From NCBI GenBank assembly GCA_965230425.1, contig CBDDKW010000014.1, positions 3,937 to 67,936 on the forward strand: a DNA stretch of 64,000 nt, given 5' to 3'. A model generated the notes under the pieces. The model had not been told where the DNA came from. It ran no database searches and saw nothing but the letters and a program-made list of their open reading frames with translations. This DNA is from CBDDKW01 sp965230425 (GTDB lineage: Bacteria > Pseudomonadota > Gammaproteobacteria > UBA1113). Shown piece after piece: positions 20,001-28,601 of the stretch. Position 1 is the first letter of the stretch, and each line of letters begins with the position of its first letter. A program made the translations under genes and the position numbers.

Positions 20001-21817
20001 GTATTTTTAAGGAGTTCATGTTAATTTGTCAAGGTAAACAGACTACTGTACCAAGTGCATCACAGTCCAATGCACGAGTAACAGATGAATTAGTTGCAAA
20101 GCAATTAATTAGTATGATAGAAGCTGAGCCTCGCTTAGTTTCAGCAGTATCATATTTGACCCGAATAGAGCAGAAATCTGCAGCCAAAGAACAATATGAA
20201 TATTATTTTATAGAACATCCCAAAACAAATATAGTGCATTTGCTTTGTCAATATGCTAATCCTGCTGTGATATCAATAGTCTTGGATTATTTACAAAAAA
20301 ATAGTAGAACTTTTGCTTACTTATATGGGTGCTTCGACAGTGAAACTATTGAAAAGTTTGATTTAGTGAGTAATCTACTACAACAAAGAGATGACCATGA
20401 TGAAACACCTATCGAATACACTCTCTATAAACACAATGACGTTTCGCGATTACTAGCTTTAGAACCTTTTATAACAACAGAATTGATTGAAGATATAAAG
20501 CATGCACAAGCAGATTCGTCACAAATGCAAGCTGAAGATGATAAGAGCAAAAAAGAGATTGATAAACAAAAGAATGACAAGCCAAAAGAGCAAGATGATG
20601 ATTCTGTTGACAGCGTAACTGCTAAACAAATGATGTTACATGAAAAATTATATCAGGTTGTACGTAGTGGTAGTGTTAAATTGACTGAATACTTATTAAC
20701 ATTAGGTGCGTCTCCCATCATATCTGAGCCGGATACTGGAAATACTCAACTGCATATAGCTGCGCGACTAGGCTACATGGGCATTGTGAGTTTGTTGCTT
20801 GAGAGGCATTTATTCACTGTTGATGTGCCTAATGCATTTGGACAATCAGCTTTACTGGTTGCTGCAGCTCATGGCCAGCTTGCTGTATTGAAACAGTTAA
20901 TTGAAGATTATGCGGCAAATACATCGCAGCTTGATTCACATGGTGAGGGATTAATACATAGTATTGCTCGCGGTGGGTATGCTGAGATGCTAGAATATAT
21001 AGCTCCAAGTGTCAGTGAAATTAATCAGCAAAGTGCCTTGGAAATTACACCATTAACTGCTGCAGTGGAAGGATATTACGCTGCTAATGAAGACACACGT
21101 GCGGTACAGCGATATACTGCTTGTCTTAATGTGCTTTTGAGTCGTGGTGCGCGCATCGATTATCCACCGAAGGCACAGACTGCCTTACATATGGCAACAC
21201 AGCTTCAATTAAGTGCCGTCTTAAAATTATTTTTAAGACAACAAACATATAATGTGGATGTTGCCAATGAGCAGGGCAGTACTGCTCTACACTTGGCTGC
21301 CCGGATTGGCCACCAAGCTTTGAGTGACATGCTAATTGCTGCAAATGCGTCAATTACTCGGCAAGATTTTACAGGACAAACCCCTGTTCAGGTTGCGAGT
21401 AATGAAGAATTATCTCAGCAAATGCAGCAACAAGCCCGCAGACGAGATTATGAGGCGAAGCCAGAGGTGCAAGCGGCAAGATTAGCTGGTCAAGTACAGG
21501 CTGCACAGCACAGCCGTCAGACTATTGAACATGCTACCCGGGTGACTAGACAACTATTAGATAGATCCGAACAAGGTACTCAGAGAACTAATAGTCCTCA
21601 TTCTCTTGAGTCATGCAATCAGCTTGGTAGAGTATTACAGATGCTTGGCGGAGCTGGTATTGTACCTGATGCCTCTCTAGGTGAATTACAAGCTACTTTA
21701 ATACAATATAGAGCTATTTTTCATCAAGTCAGCGATGGTAATGTTACTAGTAATGAGAGTGGGCAAACATCTGATCTATTATGTTATCAGCAACCAGAGA
21801 AAAAATTGCACTCTTAA
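17012..21817 (+). CDS. Large ankyrin-repeat protein
   Basis: 1601 residues, mostly ankyrin repeats (LHxAxxxG...LLxxGA) in blocks at roughly 40-340, 430-560, 690-760, 800-890 and 1215-1480, separated by less regular helical parts. A highly charged Lys/Asp/Glu linker lies near 1168-1203 and a Gln/Ala/Arg-rich helical tail after about 1485. No enzyme motif, signal peptide or membrane helix is visible. The start has a strong ribosome binding site (gaggag). It is the third gene of the operon, 69 bases after the protease gene, and is followed by an intrinsic terminator. Ankyrin proteins of this size in intracellular bacteria are usually type IV effectors that bind host proteins; that role is inference. 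Confidence 0.85.
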   Translation: MDNNQELDQLLSTVIACIAEDNVGKLHQFLLAGYPINHVFKFIYNPNDYSQAVREKVATSHPNIEHKPYENWTLSHLAAFFGSEQCLKVLVSRGANIAQISTYKINALHMACRNRYISLNTIEAILTNCRETSAVNQSDNAGHRPLNWILESQRTDIKHTVELLLEAGAEINYHDCPEVTDATPLFYAIALGNVELCELLLNYNADPNALCHDSDFNTARQQRIENNQPHNQHTALHYAIIHNKLDMIRLLLKRGADPFVQDSNARNALELAIDHENVEAVDLLTIFMFEPPRYSEAKQYQFLGLGDSYTSAYSPLRRACEIGNLAIVKLLVARGAGYNLTYYTAGSDKQSDNLVGHVNQQQLAGYIDAAGGNESEIGKYLHEYFNNYLNSADARLLISAIQGDTHEMQMALQAGADLHARARFGLFYEKYPSDKNHLLIDAGPSALHIAFVYRQEQYIHCLIDSGFYIDYRNYSSSATLLHWVAGDFSQSQDDHFLESIFDFVLLRGADINALDHTGTSPLCYSAYYGVPKTAKLLLVNGADFRLRIGFNPKTLTGGNASEIAHYQYQQRRLGRLLDVARIIDEFTQSSAAELLYENILQSIYDGNTIKSPVDLSDIDLTVSQLVELFMAIISYNRPICLRLSNVSSISVLKYIIENRPDSFERTVQIIENVNVVDTEQCNVLHWILDSTALTIDKKCELVAVVLQSNVDIDQQEKITRDSVLHKAAKLGDEELCMQLINHGANLEAVNNNGNKPYEISGLSSRLKFILSPDYHLFNSLASIELKDFENKFADKTGHAHQVDDVGNSFLHKAVEYRRLDIVKYLLSQNVPINQLNHRGETPLHIAVKNGDIATVNELIRHGARSNIYRKLDNKSVWHLAHEGSHREITEILARALNDNEPTGMNSFREPVIGQWLSTPVQTKAGELEGKLFERDLLLYTQAKLHPKQKAGQVFDQHFNTTTELKHVVDSLLLASMSEFYDQHPGLTDTTEAHLDSSIFKEFMLICQGKQTTVPSASQSNARVTDELVAKQLISMIEAEPRLVSAVSYLTRIEQKSAAKEQYEYYFIEHPKTNIVHLLCQYANPAVISIVLDYLQKNSRTFAYLYGCFDSETIEKFDLVSNLLQQRDDHDETPIEYTLYKHNDVSRLLALEPFITTELIEDIKHAQADSSQMQAEDDKSKKEIDKQKNDKPKEQDDDSVDSVTAKQMMLHEKLYQVVRSGSVKLTEYLLTLGASPIISEPDTGNTQLHIAARLGYMGIVSLLLERHLFTVDVPNAFGQSALLVAAAHGQLAVLKQLIEDYAANTSQLDSHGEGLIHSIARGGYAEMLEYIAPSVSEINQQSALEITPLTAAVEGYYAANEDTRAVQRYTACLNVLLSRGARIDYPPKAQTALHMATQLQLSAVLKLFLRQQTYNVDVANEQGSTALHLAARIGHQALSDMLIAANASITRQDFTGQTPVQVASNEELSQQMQQQARRRDYEAKPEVQAARLAGQVQAAQHSRQTIEHATRVTRQLLDRSEQGTQRTNSPHSLESCNQLGRVLQMLGGAGIVPDASLGELQATLIQYRAIFHQVSDGNVTSNESGQTSDLLCYQQPEKKLHS

Positions 21818-21840
21818 ATTGATGGTGTTTGGTGTATTTA

Positions 21841-21870
21841 CCCGCAGCTTGCTGCGGGCTTTTATTTTTC
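21841..21870 (+). terminator. Rho-independent terminator of the 6.7-21.8 kb operon
   Basis: Perfect stem cccgcagc/gctgcggg at 21841-21858 followed by a T-rich run (cttttattttt). It lies 23 bases after the stop of the ankyrin gene and before the oppositely directed LuxR gene. Decayed relatives of the same hairpin occur near 23895 and 43441. Confidence 0.85.
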
Positions 21871-21904
21871 AGATCACTCAAGAGAAGTTATGAAGTACCT
21901 TTCT

Positions 21905-22690
21905 TTACTCTGCAAATAATCGCCATGTTCCTTGGTTAAACATGGCCAGCATTTCTAGTTTAGTGCTACAGTCTAGTTTAAGTTTAATATTTTCAAAATG
22001 ACGTTCTACAGTCCTTGGAGAAATAAATAATAATTTCCCTGTTTTGGCAGCAGTCATGCCTTGAGACAACAGTATAATACATTGCGCTTCTCTGCGGCTA
22101 ACTTCAACACTATCAGTAGTTGTTCGAATATAAAAGTATTTATAATCTTCAGTAATTTGGCTCAGTGTTTCGATTAGTTGAGGTTGCATGCGTGTAAGTT
22201 TCTCGCATAATGCTAGGCAGTCATTCAGTTGAGTATTATCTAAACGTCGAGACTGTTCATATTGTTGAAGCCAGCTTTGCTCGGATAAATTATAACCCCA
22301 GCCAAAAAAGCCGATGGGATTATCTTGATTATCGATAACACGATAGCAAGTACTATTCATAAATGAACGACTGCCATCAGGTTGTATGGTTTGAAATAGC
22401 CATAATCCATCATCTGTAGGATCATTCATAAACTCTAAACGCTCATTAAAGCGTTGTATCCACAGTTCATAATTTTCTGGGTGTAAATAATCATACCAGC
22501 GCTCAGGATGCTCAATAATTTCCTGGCGTGAACGTTGCCAGATACGCTCGTAGTTATTTGATAGAAAGACTTGTTTTTCTTCAGCATCACGCTTGCCATA
22601 TTCTTTGCTACGTAGCCATACAACAGCTTCTTCGTCATGTTGATAATGAATAAATAAAACCTTTAATTGATCAATAGTTAAATCAAGCAT
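21905..22690 (-). CDS. PAS-like/LuxR-type transcriptional regulator
   Basis: 261 residues. The C-terminus (about 196-252, VSRREAQCIILLSQGMTAAKTGKLLFISPRTVERHFENI) is a clear LuxR/FixJ-type helix-turn-helix. The N-terminal two thirds resemble a PAS sensor fold, including the FFGWGYNLSE strand near 128-137. There is no receiver domain with a phospho-acceptor Asp and no recognisable homoserine-lactone motif, so the signal is unknown. It is convergent with the ankyrin operon and divergent from the small gene at 22934. An 18-bp palindrome of LuxR-box type stands in that small gene's promoter and before the big operon, making this regulator a good candidate to bind both. Family assignment is strong; targets are inferred. 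Confidence 0.85.
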   Translation of the reverse strand: MLDLTIDQLKVLFIHYQHDEEAVVWLRSKEYGKRDAEEKQVFLSNNYERIWQRSRQEIIEHPERWYDYLHPENYELWIQRFNERLEFMNDPTDDGLWLFQTIQPDGSRSFMNSTCYRVIDNQDNPIGFFGWGYNLSEQSWLQQYEQSRRLDNTQLNDCLALCEKLTRMQPQLIETLSQITEDYKYFYIRTTTDSVEVSRREAQCIILLSQGMTAAKTGKLLFISPRTVERHFENIKLKLDCSTKLEMLAMFNQGTWRLFAE

Positions 22691-22818
22691 TTACTATCTC
22701 CAAACTGCATTGGAAAGTTGATTGATAGAATTATTATTAGAATTATGAGTTTACTTACATAATAAAGCTAGCATATAAAGTCAAAAGTCTCAATTTATGT
22801 TTCTGGTAACATAGCATT

Positions 22819-22836
22819 ATGGGTAGTATTACTCAT
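22819..22836. promoter_or_regulatory. Putative operator palindrome (site 2)
   Basis: ATGGGTAG-TA-TTACTCAT followed by GC. It matches site 1 at 6605-6622 in all but about three positions, and each change keeps or only weakens the symmetry. It lies just upstream of TATTCT (22849) and TACTTA (22856), either of which could be the -10 box, and about 130 bases from the divergent LuxR-type gene. Confidence 0.6.
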
Positions 22837-22933
22837 GCCAAGAATTAGTATTCTGTACTTAAATAGATTCAAGAGAATCAGATTTTGTAGACGATTCATC
22901 AGTTTAGATAGAAAATTTATAAGGAGAAAATTC

Positions 22934-23596
22934 ATGGGCATCGAATTTTTAACTCAATTGGCACAAGACTATACAGAAGATGAAATTCGAAGAAATGTAA
23001 AACGGACTATTGATGCAATCAACCCACCTATGAAAACTCAGCGGGGCTGGTTACATAATACTCAAATACACGATCCATTCAAGGATTATTTAAATCACAC
23101 TGCGTCACACATCTTGACTAAATTCTTCGTTACTGGTGTTACAATGCTCACTAGTGGAAACGCTGCTAATGTCTTACAAGGTAGTCATTCAAGCCAATTT
23201 AATCATGAGCAGGTATTAGACAATGAGTTTGAAATGGTTCCGTTAATGAGTAGTACTGAGGACCCGGATACTGTTGAAAAATTACTAAAGCTAAGTACAC
23301 AAGACATTGAGTATTATCAAAATCATAAGCAAGACTTACTGGAGAGGTTGCATAATTTTCACGGTACCGAACTAAAAAAATTACTCGTAAGTGCAACCAC
23401 AAATGGCAGTCCACTTTACCAAGCACTTAATTATCAATCTACGTGGATGGGTACTATGTTAAGTTATAGTTATGGCAAAGAGGCAGGTACAATAGAAAAA
23501 TTACGTGCCGAATTAGAGCTATTGAACTCCCAACAGCCCTATCAAGCTCTAGCAGAAAAGATAGTTGATAATGTTCGGCGATTTAGCTTGAGCTAA
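22934..23596 (+). CDS. Hypothetical protein next to the LuxR-type regulator
   Basis: I do not recognise this 220-residue protein. I chose the ATG at 22934 because an ideal ribosome binding site (aaggag) lies just before it. A longer frame from 22835 would begin inside the operator palindrome. The protein is soluble and largely helical, with a Glu/Asp-rich middle and a leucine-rich C-terminal helix; it has no signal peptide, and the short hydrophobic stretch near residues 48-60 is too weak to call a membrane helix. It is divergent from the PAS-LuxR gene and its promoter shares a palindrome with the methyltransferase-NRPS operon, so it may be coregulated with that operon. Confidence 0.65.
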   Translation: MGIEFLTQLAQDYTEDEIRRNVKRTIDAINPPMKTQRGWLHNTQIHDPFKDYLNHTASHILTKFFVTGVTMLTSGNAANVLQGSHSSQFNHEQVLDNEFEMVPLMSSTEDPDTVEKLLKLSTQDIEYYQNHKQDLLERLHNFHGTELKKLLVSATTNGSPLYQALNYQSTWMGTMLSYSYGKEAGTIEKLRAELELLNSQQPYQALAEKIVDNVRRFSLS

Positions 23597-23940
23597 TGTG
23601 TTGTTGTATTAGAGGACATTTGAGAGTGCGCCAGGCCACCATGAGATTTCTCGCTGTGCTAGAAATAAGAGATGCTAGATTTCTTACTTTATCGAAACCA
23701 TATTGTGATTCTGCCAGTATCAAAGCTTAGGTCATTAAGCACCCGCAATTAATCATTAATTTATTATTTAATAATAAATTAATAAATTTTCATTGCTATA
23801 ATAAAAGAAGAATATGTTTCTTTCCCTATTGACCTTATGTATAATAACTATCCAAAATAATAACAAAAACGTAAGCACTAATAAGTCATTAACTTGATTC
23901 CACGTAGCTTGCAGCCAAAACATCCTGAGGAATTTTTATT
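23597..23940. other. Intergenic region with repeat fragments
   Basis: 344 bases. At about 23638-23668 there is a piece of the ~120-bp dispersed repeat (atgagatttctcgctgtgct). At 23895-23915 there is a decayed relative of the hairpin seen at 21841 (ttgattccacgtagcttgcag). The middle (23750-23830) is very AT-rich and probably holds the promoter for the ankyrin gene at 23941, whose ribosome binding site is the gagga at about 23928. No gene is evident. Confidence 0.4.
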
Positions 23941-26900
23941 ATGGGATCGACCACATACCATGTTAATGAGGCATTTAGCCTTGCATGTTTAACCGAAAAC
24001 TGCTATCAAAATGCTCAAGATACTTATCCCCGTCTTGCTAGGATGATTTTGAATAGTCAGTGGCATTTTTACCGTGTTGTAGGAAATTACCAACTATATT
24101 CTGTTAAGAAGAATTCAGATCAGGAAGCGGAAGGTACCGTTCCACATCGGCTATTTTTCATGGTGCGTCCTGCTCAGAGTGAAGTGATTATTTTGCACTA
24201 CTTTTCTGTGTCACAGAATGAACATGAAGAAAGCAAGCATTTTCAAAAATTTGAGAGAGGTCTCAGACTAGTTTTAAATGCAGAGAGTGCAGCAAGTTTC
24301 AAAGCTAAGCCATCCACTGTAAGAGTTAATAATAAAGCAGGTATTGATGAGCAATTAGATATGTCATCTGCAGCTAAGCCTCAAGATAACCAAGAATGGC
24401 ATGAAGATGTCAAAAAGAGGCTTGATAGTATTGATACTCAAAAATTATCATCAGCGAATATTCATCGAGTCATTGCTATTACTTGTGAGGTTTATAATAG
24501 ATTTTACAAAAATAAAGAATCAGATCAAATATCAATAGAGAAAAATACGATCTTTGATATGGTTTTGCGCAAGCTAACAGGCTATTTAAATTCAGATATA
24601 GCCAATATTTACTTATCTCGGGTTCGAGGTTCACTGATTTTACATGTTCAACTGGGCAACGGACGTGAACAATTATTTGAATTAACTGTCCGTAACAGTA
24701 AATCATTTTTCACTATTCTAATCACTCAGTTAGCAGCTATATTTGCAGAGAAATCACTACCTAAAACTCATTTGCATGGGTTTATATTCCAATCTATTGA
24801 TACTGATGTACCTCTAGTCTTAGAGAAAATGCAGAGCTGCAGCGATGCTAATATGCCTACTAATAAGAGGGTTATTAACAATATTATTGATAAGTTTGTA
24901 GTAAAAAAACAGCTTAATGAAGTGGAGCGTCAATGCCTATTACAATTTATTAGGGTTTTGCTAGATGAAAAAATTATTAAGCATATAAATATTGATAATT
25001 TGAATGCGATTATTAATGTAATACTTGCTTATTATGTTAAAGAAGATAGCAAAATAGAAAAAAAATTGATAAATAGCTTATTAAATGCTTGCATGGCCCA
25101 CATAAGGGTGCAGCATCTTGAAAAAATATTATCCTGTGATAAAACAAGCGTCAATATCGACAGTGTATTCTCCTTACTAAATAAAATTGAGTGGCAGATT
25201 AATTCCAGATTTTTAGATGCACTACTGAAATGGTGTAATTATTTAGATAAAGAAAAAGATGAAAAAAAATGTAAAAATATACTAAGTAAACTCATCGAGA
25301 GATACAAAATACTCGCAGCAGTAGAGCAGTATTCACTCTCTAGTTGGCTAAACTCATACGCTAATTTGTTTAAAGAATATTCTTTATCTATCCCTGAAAT
25401 ACCACAATTACAATGTCAAAGTGCAACACCAGCGAATACTATAAACGCACCTAGAGGAAGTAAGAGAACCAAAAACGCACCTAGAGGAAGCAAGAGAACT
25501 AAGGGTAAAAATAGAGGCAAAGCCAGTGTGGGAGTGAATTCTATCCCTCAAGTTTCTCAAGCAAATGAAGCTACTTATGAAGCACTTGAGGAAATGCATG
25601 AAAAATATTTAGCTGATCTTGAAACCAATAAAGGAAAATTTTTAACGCTTACTAATAAAAAAAGAGAATTTATTATTGCTGTTTCGCGTGAAGTTAATAA
25701 GTTATGTCAAGACGGAAAAATAGTCTTTCCAAGTGAAGAATTTAGGAGTAAGTTCATACAAACTTTCATCATAGACAGGCCTTATGAGGAACGACTATAT
25801 GGTAGGGATAAATTCTGTCAATTAAATATCGTTGAACTGGCTTGCCTTGAAGGGGATTTGTTTTTAGTCGCAACTTTAGGTGATATGGTTAATCAATATT
25901 GTGATGGGGGAGTAGTTAAAAATAGTCCCTATGCACTTTTTTGTGCTGCAGTTGAGCATAAATATTCAATGGTTATATTCTTGTTGAATAAGTTTGGCTA
26001 TGATCCAAATGGCATGAGTTCTGAAAACTTATTACCATTATTAGCTTTGTTTTATAAGCTATTTCGTCATTCTAAGCAAAATGATCCCAGCAAATTAATC
26101 AATGTGATCAATAAATTAATACAGCATGGTGCAGATATAAATTGCACAGATGAATCCGGTAACGCCATACTAAAATTGGCTTTGTGCTATCCCAATGTGG
26201 TGATTGAGACCTTATTGCGTTTAGGTGCTAATCCCAATGCAGTTTGTACAACTGAAACTAATGAGATATTTAGTGTCCTTGATTATGCCATGGGTACTAA
26301 AGATGTTTCGAAAGCAACACAAAAACTTTTAGAAGAGTATGGGGCGCAACATTTTTCTGGTCCAATGCATTTGCCTATATTTTCTGAAAAAGATGGTCAA
26401 TTAGTTACAATCTATGGTAATGCACAAGAAATGCAAAGAAAAAGGCAAGTGGCTAAAAGCACAATAGATAACTTACTTAAAAAGGAGGGTAAGTTAACTG
26501 ATGAGCAGAAACAACAGTTATGGAAGACCATTGCAGAATTTCCATACAGTCTTAATATGTTAATTCCTATCAGTGTCGATGATAAAGCTAGCAAAAAAAA
26601 CAGTTTAAGTATTTTGTTTGTCTTATTCATGAAATGTGAATTTGACTTCATAAGTAAATTAATACAAACATATAAAATAAATCTAAATTTGAAATGTGAT
26701 GTTATTCTCCGTGAAGGAAAGTTGAAGTTAAATGGTACGCTATTACATCTATGTTGCGGTTTATTTGGCACTCCTAAGATGAATTTAACTATGGCGAGAA
26801 TGTTAATTGAATACGGTGCATCTATAACAGAATATGATAAAGATGGCTTAGTGCCTATACATGTTGCGGCGATGAAGAAAGCATACGAAGTGTTAGATGT

Positions 26901-27588
26901 GTTAATTTCTCATGGTGATCCAAATGTTATGACCAAAGAGGGTAAAACACTCTTGCATCTATGTGCCGAATCTAATAATCCGAGAATGGCTGTTCATGTA
27001 CTCGCAGGCTTATCTCCATTAGACAGACGTTTTCAGCTTAACACAGAAGACGTTCATGGACGGTTACCAAAAGACTATACTAAGGATGATGGTTTTACCA
27101 GATTATTAAGCGCTTTTGATCCAGACACTCCATTCCCAAAAAATGAAGGAACGTTATTACATGCGGAAGCAGCTAATCACAATGCTGATATGTTAGAGGT
27201 ATTGCTCGACCATTTAAGTACTGAGCGATTGAATACATTGTTGAATACCACCGATGAGAATGGTAATTATCCTTTAGACCTAGCAATAGCAGCAAACTTA
27301 AGCGTTAATATCGCATTACTTGAGCAGAAAAATGCACCACGTAGGCAAGCCATAGCATGTAGCAGTATATCAGACACGGCTATGGGCATGACTGTTAGTC
27401 ATGATGAAATTACTAATGTTAATAGCACAAATAGTAAACAACAATCTGATACTGCAGACACAAGTGAATTTTTATGGCGTATGCAAGGTAGTGTATCCAA
27501 GCTGCAAGCAGGCACAAGCGGATACACTGTAAGGCAAGAGATGGTTGAACGCATGAATCATGCAAGCCGTATGGATCCCTCTTTTTAG
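23941..27588 (+). CDS. Ankyrin-repeat protein, paralogue 1 (3' end frameshifted)
   Basis: 1215 residues before the stop. The first ~110 residues are a domain I cannot name (HRLFFMVRP...ILHYFSVSQNEHEES), shared almost line by line with the gene at 28602. A helical region follows. A basic linker at about 502-531 contains a ten-residue unit, NAPRGSKRTK, twice in tandem. Ankyrin repeats lie from about 610 to 800 and 900 to 1130. Compared with its paralogue, about 160 residues are missing at the end. That missing part is encoded just downstream in other frames (27589-28082), so this gene has lost its natural C-terminus through one extra T in the T run at 27582-27586 and one extra C near 27645. Probably a host-directed protein; the basic linker resembles a nuclear localisation signal. 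Confidence 0.8.
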   Translation: MGSTTYHVNEAFSLACLTENCYQNAQDTYPRLARMILNSQWHFYRVVGNYQLYSVKKNSDQEAEGTVPHRLFFMVRPAQSEVIILHYFSVSQNEHEESKHFQKFERGLRLVLNAESAASFKAKPSTVRVNNKAGIDEQLDMSSAAKPQDNQEWHEDVKKRLDSIDTQKLSSANIHRVIAITCEVYNRFYKNKESDQISIEKNTIFDMVLRKLTGYLNSDIANIYLSRVRGSLILHVQLGNGREQLFELTVRNSKSFFTILITQLAAIFAEKSLPKTHLHGFIFQSIDTDVPLVLEKMQSCSDANMPTNKRVINNIIDKFVVKKQLNEVERQCLLQFIRVLLDEKIIKHINIDNLNAIINVILAYYVKEDSKIEKKLINSLLNACMAHIRVQHLEKILSCDKTSVNIDSVFSLLNKIEWQINSRFLDALLKWCNYLDKEKDEKKCKNILSKLIERYKILAAVEQYSLSSWLNSYANLFKEYSLSIPEIPQLQCQSATPANTINAPRGSKRTKNAPRGSKRTKGKNRGKASVGVNSIPQVSQANEATYEALEEMHEKYLADLETNKGKFLTLTNKKREFIIAVSREVNKLCQDGKIVFPSEEFRSKFIQTFIIDRPYEERLYGRDKFCQLNIVELACLEGDLFLVATLGDMVNQYCDGGVVKNSPYALFCAAVEHKYSMVIFLLNKFGYDPNGMSSENLLPLLALFYKLFRHSKQNDPSKLINVINKLIQHGADINCTDESGNAILKLALCYPNVVIETLLRLGANPNAVCTTETNEIFSVLDYAMGTKDVSKATQKLLEEYGAQHFSGPMHLPIFSEKDGQLVTIYGNAQEMQRKRQVAKSTIDNLLKKEGKLTDEQKQQLWKTIAEFPYSLNMLIPISVDDKASKKNSLSILFVLFMKCEFDFISKLIQTYKINLNLKCDVILREGKLKLNGTLLHLCCGLFGTPKMNLTMARMLIEYGASITEYDKDGLVPIHVAAMKKAYEVLDVLISHGDPNVMTKEGKTLLHLCAESNNPRMAVHVLAGLSPLDRRFQLNTEDVHGRLPKDYTKDDGFTRLLSAFDPDTPFPKNEGTLLHAEAANHNADMLEVLLDHLSTERLNTLLNTTDENGNYPLDLAIAANLSVNIALLEQKNAPRRQAIACSSISDTAMGMTVSHDEITNVNSTNSKQQSDTADTSEFLWRMQGSVSKLQAGTSGYTVRQEMVERMNHASRMDPSF

Positions 27589-28082
27589 GACAGAAGGTAA
27601 TCATGATAAAATCGACATAAAAAGTGTAGCAGGGAGATTACGCCCGTGCAATTGGAGCTGGTGATCTAGATGAAGTTAAAAATATTATATTCAGATATCC
27701 TGATGTTATTAACGTGGTTGACGCAGTAGGTAATACCTTCTTACATTTAGCATGCAGATTATTTCAACTCGAGATTATCGAGTATTTTGTTACAAAAACT
27801 AAACATGACTTATTGCCAAAAAATAATAGCGATAAAACGCCATTGCAAATTTTTTGTGGTGAGCTTATTAAAAAAAGAGTAAATATGGATAAAAAACAGC
27901 AAAGCATTATAACAGTTTATTGTCTTGAATTACCTATTCGAAAAAGGAATAACAGTGAACCAGGTGAAAAACCAATGGTACCTTATGTCGATTGTGATGG
28001 GACTGTGCTTTGGTATAATTCAGTTGAAGAACTGAGGGCTAATCATCCCGATGTTCAGTCGTTAACTCCTGGAAATAACTAG
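27589..28082 (+). pseudogene. Displaced C-terminal part of the 23941 ankyrin gene
   Basis: Frame +1 reads ...DIKSVAGRLR up to about 27645. Frame +2 then reads RAIGAGDLDEVKNI and continues through GNTFLHLACRLFQLEIIEYF to a stop at 28082. Both match the C-terminal 150 residues of the paralogue at 28602 (RRVSRQLRTAIADDNLAEIK, GNTFLHLACELFKLDIIKYF, and a final PFVDEDG...YNSIEELKA block). There is no start signal of its own. Either a real double frameshift or two single-base insertion errors at T5 and C3 runs. Confidence 0.75.
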
Positions 28083-28155
28083 TAAACTTTTATTACATAT
28101 TTATCAAGAAAAAGCTATTATCAGTTATGTTCATTTTTTCTTGTCATACCGCGGC

Positions 28156-28216
28156 TTGATCCTGCTTCTACACATTTATGGCAAGAAGCAGTACATTTTC
28201 TGGCGATAGATGTGCA
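28156..28216 (+). mobile_element. Remnant of an IS50-like element end
   Basis: About 60 bases match the transposase-proximal (outside) end of the complete element at 32940-34434, read in reverse complement: cttctacacatttatgg, then aagaagcagtacattttct with a few substitutions. The terminal CTGTAT is partly lost. The bases before it (gtcataccgcggcttga) are half of the same palindromic repeat that flanks the complete element. No transposase remains; the DUF3999 fragment begins directly after it. Confidence 0.7.
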
Positions 28217-28218
28217 TA

Positions 28219-28445
28219 AGATAGAATCATTTTTCCGTACAATCAAACGTAGGATAAAAAAATCAGATGTACTACCTGCCAGCGCAGGGGAAATGGTTAC
28301 CTTATCTGGTAAGCATGCCTTGAAAGAACCTACCAACTATGGTCGTATCTTCGGTCAAATTATCCTTTGGCTTGTACTCATTGTTGGTATTGCCTTTATT
28401 ATCTTTATGGCGAAATCACTGTGGCGCCAGTATAAAGGTGATTAA
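28219..28445 (+). pseudogene. Duplicated 3' fragment of the DUF3999 gene
   Basis: Codes for the last ~74 residues of the DUF3999 protein of 5043-6398 (from IESFFRTIKRR through the C-terminal membrane helix to QYKGD). About a dozen bases differ over ~225, several of them silent. The rest of the gene, its signal peptide and its promoter are absent. Homology starts immediately after the IS remnant and ends at the stop codon, so the piece probably moved with or beside the element. Not expected to function. Confidence 0.8.
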
Positions 28446-28601
28446 TTAACTTTGAGTTGCTTTTTTTGTGTGAGTTAAGTACAATTTTTCACCATTAGAA
28501 TAATAATTTACATGATCAATCAGATCTGGGCCGTGATGAGCGGCCAAATAATTAAAAATATATAATTCTATAGTCATCGTACAATCAGAGAGCAAAATAA
28601 T

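Noticed and set aside
22835..22933. Longer N-terminus for the gene at 22934
   Set aside because: It would begin inside the operator palindrome and lacks a ribosome binding site; 22934 has aaggag.
28212..28445. Small membrane protein gene
   Set aside because: It is a mid-gene copy of the DUF3999 3' end, beginning at a GTG inside IS-derived sequence, without its signal peptide.
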